DNA of 64,000 nucleotides from Gammaproteobacteria bacterium (GTDB lineage: Bacteria > Pseudomonadota > Gammaproteobacteria > Enterobacterales > Alteromonadaceae): contig JAAFAI010000007.1 of the NCBI GenBank assembly GCA_018222405.1, forward strand, positions 62,001 through 126,000, in the 5' to 3' direction. The notes below the pieces were generated by a model, which saw nothing but the letters and a program-made list of their open reading frames with translations, was not told where the DNA came from and ran no database searches. Positions 28,024 through 37,949 of this stretch are shown here, piece by piece. The first letter of the stretch is position 1; each line of letters opens with the position of its first letter. The position numbers and the translations under genes were made by a program.

Positions 28024-29004
28024 ATGACAGAGCATACCTGGTACCTGTGTACCGAATCCCGGTTGGAACAACAATTCACAAATTACATTGCACCGTTCTG
28101 GCAGGAGCATGTGCGCCTGGGAAGTTTTCAGGGAAACGCCGATATCAGAGTAAGTTATGCCTACTGTGTTCCTGAGCAAGCTAAGCAATCGGTGCTTATC
28201 AGCTCTGGTCGCATTGAATCACTGCTTAAATATAAAGAAGTGATTTATGAGCTATACCGCAATGGTTTTGCGGTATTTGTGTTGGATCACCGGGGACAGG
28301 GGCTGTCTGGCCGTATGACGGTTAATCCTCACCAGGGATACATCGACGATTTTCAACACTATGTGGATGACATGTGCCATTTTATCGATGAGATTGTTAC
28401 GCCACAGCAGCAGGGGCCGCTAAATCTGCTCTGCCATTCCATGGGCTCAGCTATTGGTGCGTTAACCATCCTGCAACGACCCACCCAGTTTAACCGGGTG
28501 GTTTTCGGATCACCGATGTTTGGGATTCGTCCGGCTTTACCCGAATGGCTGGCAAAGTCCTTAATCGGGCTTAACCTCTGTGCTAACAGGCTGCTGCCGG
28601 GGAGCTCGGGCTATTTCTTTGGTCAGCGCGATTATCATGCCGATGATTTTACGATTAACCGGCTTACCAGTAGTGAGATACGGTATCAGTTATTCAGAAA
28701 CCTGTACGCTGAACAGCCCGAAATTCAGCTAGGCGGAGTAACACCGCAATGGCTTGCCGCAGCCAGTGCCGCTATGTGGAAGGTGGAACAACATGCGCAG
28801 CAAATAACATTGCCTGCCCTGGTGTTCGGAGCCGGCGAAGATACCGTGGTCGACAATAAGCGCCAGCAACGAGTAGTAGCGACCATGCCTGACGCCGAAT
28901 ATATTCTGGTAGAGGGTGCCCGCCATGAAATTCTGATTGAGACAGATGCCATTCGCCAACCGGTGATGAAGCGCATATTCGACTTCTTTAGCGGCGAATT
29001 TTGA
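28024..29004 (+). CDS. Lysophospholipase / monoacylglycerol-lipase-type alpha/beta hydrolase
   Basis: The 326-residue protein matches the PldB/monoacylglycerol lipase group. It has 'SSGRIESLLKYKEVIYELYRNGFAVFVLDHRGQGLSGR', nucleophile Ser139 in 'CHSMGS', an Asp in 'GAGEDTVVDN' and a His in 'GARHEILIE'. No signal peptide is seen, so it acts in the cytoplasm or at the inner leaflet. It would hydrolyse a fatty-acyl ester of glycerol or lysophospholipid. It is 55 bp upstream of trmL. Confidence 0.85.
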   Translation: MTEHTWYLCTESRLEQQFTNYIAPFWQEHVRLGSFQGNADIRVSYAYCVPEQAKQSVLISSGRIESLLKYKEVIYELYRNGFAVFVLDHRGQGLSGRMTVNPHQGYIDDFQHYVDDMCHFIDEIVTPQQQGPLNLLCHSMGSAIGALTILQRPTQFNRVVFGSPMFGIRPALPEWLAKSLIGLNLCANRLLPGSSGYFFGQRDYHADDFTINRLTSSEIRYQLFRNLYAEQPEIQLGGVTPQWLAAASAAMWKVEQHAQQITLPALVFGAGEDTVVDNKRQQRVVATMPDAEYILVEGARHEILIETDAIRQPVMKRIFDFFSGEF

Positions 29005-29059
29005 CCGGCTGCACGAAACCTCTCATAATGCCGCCCGACTTAGTAAAGAGTGAACCAGC

Positions 29060-29524
29060 ATGTTAGACATCGTGTTATATCAGCCAGAAATTCCACCTAA
29101 CACCGGTAACATTATTCGCCTGTGTGCCAATACCGGTTATGCACTGCATCTTATCGAGCCATTGGGCTTTGACTGGGATGATAAACGGGTGCGTCGGGCG
29201 GGGCTGGATTACCATGAGTTTGCTGACGTAAAGCGCTATACCAGTTTCGAGCGTTTTCTCGAAGAGCGCCAGCCAGCACGGGTATTTGCGTGTACCACTA
29301 AAGGCAAAGCGTTTCACTCTGATGTGCAATACAAAAAGGGCGACGCGTTGTTGTTCGGGCCGGAAACCCGCGGGTTACCCGATGAAATCATCGACTCGCT
29401 GCCTCCCGGGCAACGGGTGCGCATTCCTATGCTGCCAGACAGTCGCAGCATGAACCTGTCGAATGCGGTATCGGTTTTTGTGTATGAGTCCTGGCGCCAG
29501 TTTGGTTACGACGGCGCACGCTAA
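29060..29524 (+). CDS. trmL: tRNA (cytidine/uridine-34-2'-O)-methyltransferase
   Basis: This SPOUT-class methyltransferase modifies the wobble ribose of tRNA-Leu. The 154-residue protein has '[18 protein letters not shown]', '[11 protein letters not shown]' and '[22 protein letters not shown]', which form the knotted SAM site. In E. coli trmL also lies near gpsA and secB, so the setting agrees. It is convergent with gpsA. Confidence 0.96.
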   Translation: MLDIVLYQPEIPPNTGNIIRLCANTGYALHLIEPLGFDWDDKRVRRAGLDYHEFADVKRYTSFERFLEERQPARVFACTTKGKAFHSDVQYKKGDALLFGPETRGLPDEIIDSLPPGQRVRIPMLPDSRSMNLSNAVSVFVYESWRQFGYDGAR

Positions 29525-29529
29525 CGAGT

Positions 29530-29556
29530 GAATAACAAGCTAAGGCTTGTTATTCA
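29530..29556. terminator. Hairpin between trmL and gpsA, probably bidirectional
   Basis: GAATAACAAGC (29530-29540) pairs perfectly with GCTTGTTATTC (29545-29555) around a 4-base loop. It lies between convergent genes and contains the gpsA stop codon. The flanking T-tracts are weak. Confidence 0.6.
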
Positions 29557-30551
29557 GATTTAAGCTCTCTGCCCAGTAAGGCCAAAGCGGCGTCTTTAGG
29601 CGACTTACCTTCGTAAAGCACGGCAAAAATCTGTTCGCAAATGGGCATTTCCACGTCCAGCTTACGGGCCAGAATAACCACTTCTTCGGTGTTGCGGTAA
29701 CCTTCTACTACCTGACCGATTTCCTCCATGGCGTTGTCCACCGATGTGCCTTTACCTAAGGCAAGACCAAAGCGGCGATTACGGGATTGGTTGTCGGTAC
29801 AGGTAAGCACCAGATCGCCTAATCCGGCCATACCCATAAAGGTTTCTGGCTGTGCGCCGGCCTTAACGCCCAAACGGGTAAGTTCAGCCAGTCCACGGGT
29901 AATTAATGCAGTTCGGGCATTGGCACCAAAGCCCAGCCCATCGGCCAGTCCGGCGCCAATGGCAATTACGTTCTTAACCGCGCCGCCAAGTTGCACACCG
30001 GTAAAGTCGGGGTTTTTGTAAACCCGGAACGAACGGGCGCAATGCAGTTTGGCTGCCATGGCGTCGATAAACTCATCGTCAGTGGAAGACAGGGAAATAG
30101 CCGTTGGCAATCCCGCCGCCATTTCTTTTGCGAAAGTTGGTCCGGATAACACCGCCAGCGGGTATTTGTCACCCAGCACTTCTAAAGCAACCTCTTTCAA
30201 CAGACGACCGCTGCCCGGTTCAAGGCCTTTGGTGGCCCACACAATACGCTGAGCGTCGTGCAGTAAAGGTGCTAATTGTTCCAGCATGCCTTTGAAGGCA
30301 TGGCTTGGTACCACAACCAGAATGTCGCGACTACGCGCAACGGCTGTGGCTAAATCGCTCTCAACCGACAGCGCTTCGGGAAAAGGGGCGCCGGGTAGGT
30401 ACCGTTCGTTCTGGCGACTGTCAGCCATAACAGATAACTGCTTGGCGTCTCTGCCCCACAGCACGGTGGGCGTATTATTACGGGCTAAACAAATAGCCAG
30501 AGCAGTGCCATAGGAGCCTGCTCCAAGAACGGTAACCGACGCATCATTCAT
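29550..30551 (-). CDS. gpsA: NAD(P)-dependent glycerol-3-phosphate dehydrogenase
   Basis: It makes sn-glycerol 3-phosphate for phospholipid synthesis. Starting at the ATG at 30551 (7 bp after secB) gives 333 residues, the family length. A longer frame upstream overlaps secB and is not needed. It shows '[15 protein letters not shown]' for NAD binding, '[14 protein letters not shown]', the catalytic-Lys region '[17 protein letters not shown]' and '[12 protein letters not shown]'. Confidence 0.96.
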   Translation of the reverse strand: MNDASVTVLGAGSYGTALAICLARNNTPTVLWGRDAKQLSVMADSRQNERYLPGAPFPEALSVESDLATAVARSRDILVVVPSHAFKGMLEQLAPLLHDAQRIVWATKGLEPGSGRLLKEVALEVLGDKYPLAVLSGPTFAKEMAAGLPTAISLSSTDDEFIDAMAAKLHCARSFRVYKNPDFTGVQLGGAVKNVIAIGAGLADGLGFGANARTALITRGLAELTRLGVKAGAQPETFMGMAGLGDLVLTCTDNQSRNRRFGLALGKGTSVDNAMEEIGQVVEGYRNTEEVVILARKLDVEMPICEQIFAVLYEGKSPKDAALALLGRELKSE

Positions 30552-30558
30552 GAGCTGT

Positions 30559-31065
30559 TTAGGCGTCCAGTTGTTGTTGAGATGCCTGAGCTTCCTGCGC
30601 ACGCTTTTGCATGTATGCAGCAAAGATCGCGTCGAAGTTTACCGGCGCAAGGTTTAACGGCGGGAATGTACCGCGATTAACCAGGTTAGAAATGGTTTCA
30701 CGAGCATATGGGAACAACGTGTTCGGACAGAAAGACCCCAGCATGTGTGCTTTGTTTTGTTCTGGCATGTCACCAATCATGAAAATACCGGCTTGCTCTA
30801 CTTCACACAGGAATGCCGTTTCTTCGCCCATCGTGGCTGTAACGGTAACCGACAGAACAACTTCGAACAGGTTGCCATCCAGTTTGTCAGTAGAAGTATC
30901 GATATCCAGTTTGATTTCTGGTTTCCACTCTTTGGTGAAGATACCTGGTGCGTTTGGAGACTCAAAAGAAATGTCTTTTGTGTAGATACGCTGGATATTG
31001 AACTGTGGCGCTTGGCCCTGGCCGGCAGCGGCGTTTTCTTGATTGCTTTGATTTTCTTCAGACAT
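30559..31065 (-). CDS. secB: Protein-export chaperone SecB
   Basis: This tetrameric cytoplasmic chaperone passes unfolded preproteins to SecA. The 168-residue protein has '[19 protein letters not shown]', 'CEVEQAGIF' and '[37 protein letters not shown]'. It stands in the conserved yibN-grxC-secB-gpsA order. Confidence 0.98.
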   Translation of the reverse strand: MSEENQSNQENAAAGQGQAPQFNIQRIYTKDISFESPNAPGIFTKEWKPEIKLDIDTSTDKLDGNLFEVVLSVTVTATMGEETAFLCEVEQAGIFMIGDMPEQNKAHMLGSFCPNTLFPYARETISNLVNRGTFPPLNLAPVNFDAIFAAYMQKRAQEAQASQQQLDA

Positions 31066-31104
31066 GTTTTTACCTAAGTGTAATTTTAAATTTTATAAGA
31101 ATAA

Positions 31105-31362
31105 TTAGCTGGCCAGCAGTGGGTCGAGTTCTTGCTGTCTTTCCAACGCAAACATATCATCACAACCACCAATGTGTTGGTCGTTAATGAATATTTGCGG
31201 CACTGTGTAACCGCCATTTGCGCGCTCAATCATAACATCGCGCAAGGCAGGCTCGGCGTCGATGGCGTACTCAGTATATTCAACACCTTTTTGCTGGAAC
31301 AGGGCTTTAGCCCGGGTGCAAAAGGGGCAATAAGCTTTGGTGTAGATTTCAACTTTACTCAC
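31105..31362 (-). CDS. grxC: Glutaredoxin 3
   Basis: This small dithiol glutaredoxin (85 residues) has the CPFC active site at residues 12-15 and the glutathione-binding 'TVPQIFIN' and 'GGCDDM'. It reduces disulfides in the cytoplasm using glutathione. It is flanked by yibN and secB as in other gammaproteobacteria. Confidence 0.96.
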   Translation of the reverse strand: MSKVEIYTKAYCPFCTRAKALFQQKGVEYTEYAIDAEPALRDVMIERANGGYTVPQIFINDQHIGGCDDMFALERQQELDPLLAS

Positions 31363-31382
31363 AATAGCGGCCTTTTGGTGGA

Positions 31383-31808
31383 TTATTTAGCAACGGGTAA
31401 GCCGGCCTGAGACCAGGCGTTCATGCCGCCTTTCAATACGTTTACTTTACTGAAACCGTCTTTCGTCATTGCAGCAGCTACGCCACGTGCGCTGTTACCC
31501 ATGGCACAAACAACAATAATGGGCGTGTCTTTGTATTTTTCAAGCTTGCTGAAGTTCTTTTCACGAACCTCTTCCGGCTTGATCTGCCGGGCACCGGTGA
31601 TATGACCTGCCTTAAAGTCGTTGGCAGGGCGGGTGTCAAGAACCACTGCATCTTCACGGTTAATCAGCAATGTCATTTCGTGCACACTGACTTCTTTGAC
31701 AGAGGAAATCAGACCGCTGACATAGCTGTAAATCAGCATAATAACCAGCGCCAGCCAGATACCCGCCAGTATAATGTTATTGCTGGCAAATTCGATGAGT
31801 TGATCCAT
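31383..31808 (-). CDS. yibN: Membrane-anchored rhodanese-like protein (YibN type)
   Basis: An N-terminal transmembrane helix (about residues 9-31) precedes a rhodanese domain with Asp in 'VVLDTRPANDF' and the catalytic Cys in 'VVCAMGNSARG'. The start at 31808, with GGGAAG 9 bases upstream, is preferred over an in-frame ATG at 31850 that would add 14 residues. The length is 141 residues. It begins the yibN-grxC-secB-gpsA run and is divergent from gpmI. Confidence 0.9.
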   Translation of the reverse strand: MDQLIEFASNNIILAGIWLALVIMLIYSYVSGLISSVKEVSVHEMTLLINREDAVVLDTRPANDFKAGHITGARQIKPEEVREKNFSKLEKYKDTPIIVVCAMGNSARGVAAAMTKDGFSKVNVLKGGMNAWSQAGLPVAK

Positions 31809-32153
31809 TACGTCTTCCCAATGCATCGGTTTGTTAAAAAAAGAGTGCAAAGTATATAGAAAAAAACAACAGAAACCAGCTTTGCGCGGAGGAAGCCCAG
31901 TTAATACAACGCGAAGCGCGCTAAATTACTGTACTTCGGTTGGTTAATTCACATAATCAATTAAACTGATTGAGGTATTTTTCAACATATGCTCTTCAAT
32001 CCCCTCTAGGGTTTGGTAATATAAATGTGTGCCTCGCCCTACGGAACAATCCAAAGCCTGACAATATCGGTACCTAATAATAAGCCGGGCAAGCGGATAA
32101 CTAACCCGAACAGCATCGCCTGATAAGGGCAACGAAATTTTACAGGAGAACCC

Positions 32154-33689
32154 ATGACGCAATCCAAGAAGACACTGGCACTAATCGTACTCGATGGCTG
32201 GGGATATCGTGAGGATGCAGATCAAAATGCCATCCTGGCCGCGAACACGCCAAATCTGGATGCTTTAACCAAAGCCTACCCCAACACGTTAATCAGCGGT
32301 TCCGGGCTGGATGTGGGTTTACCCGAGGGGCAAATGGGTAACTCTGAAGTAGGCCATGTTAACCTCGGTGCAGGCCGTGTGGTATATCAGGACTTTACCA
32401 AAGTAACCAAATCTATTGCCGACGGCGAGTTTGAGCACAACCCGGCGCTGGTAAAAGCCATTGACGACGCGGTAAGTAAAGATAAAGCGGTACATATTAT
32501 GGGTCTGCTGTCACCAGGTGGTGTGCACAGCCACGAAGACCATATCTTTGCAGCGCTGAAAATGGCCGCTCACCGTGGTGCGAAAAAAGTTTACTTACAC
32601 GCTTTTCTGGATGGACGTGATACGCCGCCTCAAAGCGCTGAAGCGTCGCTGGAAAAAGCCGATGCGGTATTCGCTGAGATTGGTTGTGGTAAAACGGCTA
32701 CTATCATCGGCCGCTACTTTGCTATGGACCGAGACAAGCGCTGGGATCGGGTAACAAAAGCTTACGACCTGATAACTCAGGGGAAAGGTGAGGCTAGCGC
32801 GGATTCTGCGGTTGCCGGATTAAAAGCCTCTTACGAGGCAGGTAAAAACGATGAGTTTGTGCCACCAACTGTTATTGGCGACAGCGTGAGTGTAGAAGAT
32901 GGCGATGCCATTATCTTCATGAACTTCCGTGCTGACCGTGCGCGTCAGTTGACCCAGGTATTTGTGGATAAAAACTTTGATGGCTTTGAGCTGGCGGTTA
33001 AACCAGAGCTTTCGGCCTTTGTTATGCTGACTCAGTACTCAGCAGACTTTGACGCACCGGTAGCTTTTCCTTCAGAGAAACTGGTAAACGTGTTAGGCGA
33101 GTGGTTGGAGAAGCAGGGCAAAACCCAACTACGCATTTCAGAAACGGAAAAATATGCCCACGTAACCTTTTTCTTCTCTGGCGGTGTTGAGAAAGAGTTC
33201 AAAGGCGAAGAGCGTATTCTTATTCCATCACCCGATGTAGCCACCTACGATCTGCAGCCGGAAATGAACTCTGAGAAACTTACCGATGAATTGGTTGGAG
33301 CAATTGAATCCGGTAAGTTTGACGTGATCATCTGTAACTACCCGAATGGCGATATGGTTGGTCATACCGGTGACTTCGACGCGGCGGTTAAAGCCTGTGA
33401 AGCGGTAGATAAATCGATTGGTCGAGTAATTGAAGCGCTTAAGAAAACCGGTGGCGAGTGCCTGATCACTGCTGACCACGGTAATGCGGAACAAATGGTA
33501 GATAACGAGTCTGGCCAGGCCCATACCGCTCACACCAGTGAACCGGTGCCGTTTATTTACTTTGGTCGTGATGCTGAGCCTCGTAAGGGCGGCACACTAA
33601 GCGATGTAGCGCCTACCATGCTGCATCTGATGGGCGTTGAGCAACCAGAAGAAATGACCGGCAAAACCATCATGACTCTTAAATCCTAA
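32154..33689 (+). CDS. gpmI: 2,3-Bisphosphoglycerate-independent phosphoglycerate mutase
   Basis: This glycolytic and gluconeogenic enzyme interconverts 3- and 2-phosphoglycerate with two Mn ions. The 511-residue protein has '[12 protein letters not shown]' (metal-binding Asp), catalytic Ser64 in '[10 protein letters not shown]', '[11 protein letters not shown]' and the C-terminal '[10 protein letters not shown]' and '[11 protein letters not shown]'. A GGAGAA ribosome-binding site precedes the ATG. It is divergent from yibN and followed by envC after 8 bp. Confidence 0.98.
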   Translation: MTQSKKTLALIVLDGWGYREDADQNAILAANTPNLDALTKAYPNTLISGSGLDVGLPEGQMGNSEVGHVNLGAGRVVYQDFTKVTKSIADGEFEHNPALVKAIDDAVSKDKAVHIMGLLSPGGVHSHEDHIFAALKMAAHRGAKKVYLHAFLDGRDTPPQSAEASLEKADAVFAEIGCGKTATIIGRYFAMDRDKRWDRVTKAYDLITQGKGEASADSAVAGLKASYEAGKNDEFVPPTVIGDSVSVEDGDAIIFMNFRADRARQLTQVFVDKNFDGFELAVKPELSAFVMLTQYSADFDAPVAFPSEKLVNVLGEWLEKQGKTQLRISETEKYAHVTFFFSGGVEKEFKGEERILIPSPDVATYDLQPEMNSEKLTDELVGAIESGKFDVIICNYPNGDMVGHTGDFDAAVKACEAVDKSIGRVIEALKKTGGECLITADHGNAEQMVDNESGQAHTAHTSEPVPFIYFGRDAEPRKGGTLSDVAPTMLHLMGVEQPEEMTGKTIMTLKS

Positions 33690-33697
33690 ATAGAGAT

Positions 33698-34855
33698 ATG
33701 CAGCCTCTGGTAATGTTGCTGAAAAACTGTGCCACCAGCCTTGTGCTGGTGGCATTGTTGTATGGGCTATCGCCTGCTGGCTTTGTCTTTGCGCAAAGTG
33801 ATGATGCCGAGCAGGAACTGGCGGAGCTACAGGAAGAATTAAAAGCCCGTCAACAGGCACTGCAGGGCAGTAAAGCCGATGCCCAGGAACTGCAAGCAGT
33901 TCTGGAACAATCAGAAAAAGATATTGGTGCAGTGGCCCGGCGACTCAATAACACAAAAACCGCGCTGGCCGAAAACCGCAATCAGCAGGAAGGCCTCAAA
34001 AGCCGGCGTGATGAGCTTGAACAAGCGATTGCTCAGCAGCAGGAACTGCTTGGTGGTCAGCTAAGAACCGCTTTTATCTCTGGCAACTACGACTATGCCA
34101 AAATGGTGTTTTACCAGGAGGATGCCGCGCGCTTTGAACGCGTGCTGACTTATTACAAATACCTTAATGAAGCCCGGCAAAAAGAAATCACCCAGTTTAA
34201 GGCGAGCGTCATGGAGCTGGAGCAGGTTAATGCCGAATTGCAGATCAAGGCTCAGGAATTAACTGCGCTGCTAAGCGATCAGGAGCGTCAGCAAAATGAA
34301 CTGGTTGCCCGCCAGCAGGATCGCCAACAAACACTGGTCAAGCTGCGTAGCAAAATTGCCAGCGAGGAAACCCGGATCGCGCAGTTAAGAGAAGCAGAAC
34401 AGGCACTTGTTGAGGCCATCGAGCGTGCTCAGCGGGCCAGTCAGGTGCCGCAGGAGTTAACTGGTTTGTCGGGCGAAAAGGGAAAGTTACTTAAACCTGC
34501 CAGCGGCACATTGCGGCGTTTGTTTGGTAAGCGCCGTCAGGGCCAGGTGCGGTGGAAAGGGATTATGATAGATGGCCGTGAAGGCAGTGCGGTAAAAGCC
34601 ATTGCCCATGGCCGGGTCATATATTCTGACTGGCTGCGAGGCTTTGGTCTGGTGACTATTATCGAACACGGCGATGGTTATATGTCGGTTTACGGGCACA
34701 ATCAGGCACTGCTTCGGTCTGCCGGTGATGCAGTGGCCAAAGGTGAGACCGTGGCATTACTGGGTCAGAGTGGCGGTCAGTCCTCACCTAATTTGTATTT
34801 TGAGATACGCCATAAGGGTAAAGCACTTAACCCGTTACAGTGGCTGGATATTTAG
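33698..34855 (+). CDS. envC: Murein hydrolase activator EnvC
   Basis: This periplasmic factor activates amidases AmiA/AmiB at the division site. The 385-residue protein has a signal peptide (cleavage near Ala32), a long coiled coil (about 36-260) and a C-terminal LytM/M23 domain ('GSAVKAIAHGRVIYSDWLRGFG'). The domain lacks the complete zinc ligand set, as expected for a non-catalytic activator. It is coupled to gpmI and followed by yibQ after 135 bp. Confidence 0.94.
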   Translation: MQPLVMLLKNCATSLVLVALLYGLSPAGFVFAQSDDAEQELAELQEELKARQQALQGSKADAQELQAVLEQSEKDIGAVARRLNNTKTALAENRNQQEGLKSRRDELEQAIAQQQELLGGQLRTAFISGNYDYAKMVFYQEDAARFERVLTYYKYLNEARQKEITQFKASVMELEQVNAELQIKAQELTALLSDQERQQNELVARQQDRQQTLVKLRSKIASEETRIAQLREAEQALVEAIERAQRASQVPQELTGLSGEKGKLLKPASGTLRRLFGKRRQGQVRWKGIMIDGREGSAVKAIAHGRVIYSDWLRGFGLVTIIEHGDGYMSVYGHNQALLRSAGDAVAKGETVALLGQSGGQSSPNLYFEIRHKGKALNPLQWLDI

Positions 34856-34990
34856 CTTATTCGTATAGCTTAAGCCAGACCAGTATGGATGCAGATAAGG
34901 CGGTTGATGGCAGTTGATATTGGTAATTGAGATCCCGGCTGGTATGCTAGCGGCCATAACAACTACAAATAATCAGGTTTAAGTGCGCTC

Positions 34991-35809
34991 TTGAAACAGC
35001 TCGGTATTTATTGCGTTATTGTGTGGGGGATGCTGGTTAGCCAGACAACAACGGCTGCCAGTCGTGCAACCGCGTATCAGCCATCCCAGGCACCTGCAGA
35101 ACTTTATATCATCATTGATGATATGGGCTATCGTGCCACCGACGAACGGGCATTTGCGCTGCCTGAATCAGTGACGTTCTCCATTTTACCTCATACACCG
35201 CAGGGTCAGGCTTTTGCTGAGCGAGCACATGCCCAATCCCGAGATGTGATGCTGCACCTGCCAATGGAGGCGCAATCCGACAAACCGCTGGGGCCCGGGG
35301 CCATTACCTCTACAATGTATGCCAATGAAATTACTGCCACCTTTGAGGCAGCTCTCGCCTCGGTACCTTATGCTATTGGCGTTAACAATCACATGGGCAG
35401 TGTGCTCACGGCCTCTGGTCAGGCGTTACAGCCGCTGATGAATGTGATTAAACATACCGGGTTGTTTTTTGTTGATAGTCGCACTACTCGCTTTACCGTG
35501 GCCCAACAGGTGGCCCGTGAGAAACAGATCCCCAATGCCAGACGTCATGTGTTTCTGGATCATGAACAAACTGAAGCCTTTATGAATGAACAGTGGCAGC
35601 GGGCGATAGCGCTAACCCGTAAGCACCCTAAAGTAATTATAATTGCTCATCCCCACCCGGGAACCATCGAGTTTCTGCAGAAAAAACTCGCTGACCTGCC
35701 GGCACAGCACTTCGCGCTAAAATCGATGCACGATTACTTCGACAAACCTGATGCACCGCAACGCGAATACGCCAGTAGCACTCAGGTAAGTGTTGCCGCG
35801 CCTAACTAA
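34991..35809 (+). CDS. yibQ: Divergent polysaccharide deacetylase family protein (YibQ)
   Basis: The 272-residue exported protein has a signal peptide ('VSQTTTAA', cleavage near residue 23) and a polysaccharide-deacetylase-like barrel: 'ELYIIIDDMGYR', 'FSILPHTPQG', 'HLPMEA', 'VNNHMGSVLT' and 'IIAHPHPGT'. The start is a TTG; a downstream ATG at about 35030 would destroy the signal peptide. It follows envC as in E. coli. Its enzymatic role is not established. Confidence 0.88.
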   Translation: MKQLGIYCVIVWGMLVSQTTTAASRATAYQPSQAPAELYIIIDDMGYRATDERAFALPESVTFSILPHTPQGQAFAERAHAQSRDVMLHLPMEAQSDKPLGPGAITSTMYANEITATFEAALASVPYAIGVNNHMGSVLTASGQALQPLMNVIKHTGLFFVDSRTTRFTVAQQVAREKQIPNARRHVFLDHEQTEAFMNEQWQRAIALTRKHPKVIIIAHPHPGTIEFLQKKLADLPAQHFALKSMHDYFDKPDAPQREYASSTQVSVAAPN

Positions 35810-35913
35810 GCAATCGCTCTTAGCAAGGTTTTAAGCTATTACCCTATGTCATTCGTCGTAATTTGCCGCTAATTGCATGAAGATCGTTGATGTGATCTTG
35901 AAAAAACTCAGGA

Positions 35914-35930
35914 ATGTTATATTATAACAT
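35914..35930. promoter_or_regulatory. Zur box (predicted zinc-uptake regulator operator)
   Basis: ATGTTATATTATAACAT is a perfect 17 bp palindrome and matches the core of the gammaproteobacterial Zur consensus. It ends 20 bases before the merC-like ATG. It covers a likely -10 box (TATTAT, 35920-35925), with TTGAAA at 35898-35903 as the -35. Confidence 0.8.
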
Positions 35931-35950
35931 CAGCTGAAGGTAAGGTAGTT

Positions 35951-36367
35951 ATGCAATCACCCATCGACAATCCAACATTTTTAGACCGGCTTGGGATCTG
36001 GATCTCAAGTCTGTGCGCTTTGCATTGTCTGGCGATCCCGCTGCTGCCATTGCTGGCTTCCAGTATGTTTGGCCAAACCTGGTTTGAACGGACCATATTA
36101 AGCTTATCCATTCTTATCGGTAGCGTCGCGCTTATCAGTGGTGCCGTGCGCTACCATGGTAAATACTACCCGTTGTTGCTACTGCTAAGTGGCGGGGTGA
36201 TTTACTGGTTTAAGGATATGTTTGGTGAGTCCGGCGAGCCTTTTACTATCGCTTTTGGTGCCGGCCTGATTATTCTCGGCCACTGGCTAAACCTGCGCTT
36301 GTGCCGAAAGTGTCGATGCTGCAAAGGCAAAGTGGTTTCTCAGCATCTGGCCAGTAATCACCGCTAA
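35951..36367 (+). CDS. MerC-family membrane protein under a Zur box
   Basis: The 138-residue protein has four transmembrane helices and the MerC Cys pair in 'SSLCALHCLAIPLLPLL' (about residues 20-36). A second Cys-rich stretch 'RLCRKCRCCKGK' at the C-terminus could bind metal in the cytoplasm. MerC proteins are known as mercury transporters, but with no mer genes nearby and a Zur box at the promoter, zinc uptake or handling is more likely here. AAGGTAAGG upstream supports the start. The last bases overlap the convergent phosphodiesterase gene by 4 bp. Confidence 0.82.
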   Translation: MQSPIDNPTFLDRLGIWISSLCALHCLAIPLLPLLASSMFGQTWFERTILSLSILIGSVALISGAVRYHGKYYPLLLLLSGGVIYWFKDMFGESGEPFTIAFGAGLIILGHWLNLRLCRKCRCCKGKVVSQHLASNHR

Positions 36368-37068
36368 GATTCTTCCCTGGGGCTAAGTACTTGTCTGGCT
36401 ACGTCCGGCACGTTGGTAAAAATCCCATCGACGCCCCAGGCTTTCAGCATCAGCATATCTTCAGGGTAATCCACGGTATACACCAGTACTTTTAAACCTG
36501 CCTGGCGGGCCTCTTTGACATAGAATTCATCCACTACATCCAGTGCCATATGGAGCGAAAAGGCATCCAGATCGTGGGCGAAACCCAGACCATTCTCTGG
36601 GTAGGTAGCAGTGAGTGCACCTATGTGCACCTGCGGCCAGGCGGCCTTAATCTGACGGATCCAGCGGTGATTAAATGAAGAGATAATCAGATTTTCAGCA
36701 GGGAAGCCGCTCTGAGCAAGGCCCTGATGAATTTTATCCAGCCAGCTATCCACATTACTCAGGTGTTTAATTTCCACGTTCAACACAGTGTGTGAAGGTA
36801 AAATTTGAAAAACTTCGGATAAAAAGGGAATAACCTCGCCGTTGCCCGCATCAAGGCTACGCAAATAAGACAGTGGATGGCTGGTAACCATGCCTTTGCC
36901 GTTGGTAGTGCGGTTTAACCAGCGGTCGTGAATTATTACAATTTCATCTTCGACCTGATAAACATCGAGTTCGATACCCGTTGCCTGTTGCGTCATGGCC
37001 AGAGAAAAAGCGGCCAGCGTATTTTCAGGTGCTGCTGCGCTGGCGCCGCGATGACCTAAGATCCACAT
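36364..37068 (-). CDS. ugpQ: Glycerophosphodiester phosphodiesterase, cytoplasmic type
   Basis: It hydrolyses glycerophosphodiesters to glycerol 3-phosphate and an alcohol. The 234-residue protein has 'LGHRGASAAAPENTLAAF' (catalytic His6), 'GIELDVYQVEDEIVIIHD' and 'RTTNGKG'. It has no signal peptide, so it is the UgpQ rather than the GlpQ type. It is 5 bp downstream of the EamA transporter gene. Confidence 0.88.
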   Translation of the reverse strand: MWILGHRGASAAAPENTLAAFSLAMTQQATGIELDVYQVEDEIVIIHDRWLNRTTNGKGMVTSHPLSYLRSLDAGNGEVIPFLSEVFQILPSHTVLNVEIKHLSNVDSWLDKIHQGLAQSGFPAENLIISSFNHRWIRQIKAAWPQVHIGALTATYPENGLGFAHDLDAFSLHMALDVVDEFYVKEARQAGLKVLVYTVDYPEDMLMLKAWGVDGIFTNVPDVARQVLSPREES

Positions 37069-37073
37069 AACGA

Positions 37074-37949
37074 TTACTCATTGGTGGCAGATGCTGATTT
37101 ATGGGTGTTTACTGTTTCATAAATTGACGCTGAGGTCACTAAAATTCCGCCTAACAGCGTCTGCCACCCCGGCGACTCGTTAAGCAGGATAATGGCAAAA
37201 ATCACGCCATAAAAAGGCTGCATACAGGCGATTAGTGAAAAGGTTTTGGCACGCAGATGGGCCAGGCTATTCGCCACGAGCGCATGAGGCAGCGCCGTAA
37301 ATGCCGTGCCCAGTGCCAGCAGCAACAACCATACGCTGGTGTTCTGCTGGGTACTTGTCAGGTCACTGAACGGTAGCAGGCATAAAACGATAATCAGCGT
37401 TTGCCAGGCCATGGAACGGGCACCGCTATAGTGAGAAAAGTACTTTCTCAAGGATAGGTTTCGTACTGCATAAAGGACTGCTGAAATCACACCGAGTCCC
37501 ACGCCAAGCGTGACATCATTATCCAATGAAATCTCAGGCACAATTAACACGATACCGATAACAACCACCAGGGCACTAAGCATGTCCTGCCAGGCAAGCC
37601 GGGTTTTCTCAAACAGCGGTTCAAGCAAGACTGTAATGACCGGGAAGGTAAACATTGCAATCATACCCACCGAGACACCAGCGTACTGCATAGACGCAAA
37701 GTAGGTAGCCCAGTGAGCAGCCATTAGCACGCCAAGCCCAATGGCAATAAAGTAATCGAGACGGCGCTCCAGGCGCAGGTGCTCTTTGCCGGCGCGTACA
37801 AATAAGCACAACGCCAGACAGGCAAACAAACTACGCCCAAACGTGATGTCGATGGCGTTTAGCGGGATGATCTTGGAAAAGAGCCCGGTACCTCCTAACA
37901 GAACAACCGCAAGGTGAAGGGTAACAAGGCTCTTTTTAACGGGATCCAT
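37074..37949 (-). CDS. EamA/DMT-family transporter
   Basis: The 291-residue protein has about ten hydrophobic helices in two EamA repeats, with characteristic stretches 'ITFGRSLFACLALCLFV' and 'QPFYGVIFAIILLNESPGWQTLLGGILV'. Members export small metabolites such as amino acids, or take up drugs or nucleotides; the substrate here is unknown. It follows psd directly: its ATG shares one base with the psd stop codon. Confidence 0.88.
   Translation of the reverse strand: MDPVKKSLVTLHLAVVLLGGTGLFSKIIPLNAIDITFGRSLFACLALCLFVRAGKEHLRLERRLDYFIAIGLGVLMAAHWATYFASMQYAGVSVGMIAMFTFPVITVLLEPLFEKTRLAWQDMLSALVVVIGIVLIVPEISLDNDVTLGVGLGVISAVLYAVRNLSLRKYFSHYSGARSMAWQTLIIVLCLLPFSDLTSTQQNTSVWLLLLALGTAFTALPHALVANSLAHLRAKTFSLIACMQPFYGVIFAIILLNESPGWQTLLGGILVTSASIYETVNTHKSASATNE

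Noticed and set aside
29550..30623. gpsA starting at 30623
   Set aside because: It would overlap secB by 65 bases; the ATG at 30551 starts at the expected [12 protein letters not shown] and is 7 bp after secB.
35951..36367. Mercury-resistance merC
   Set aside because: No merR, merA, merP or merT is nearby, and the promoter carries a Zur box rather than a MerR-type operator.
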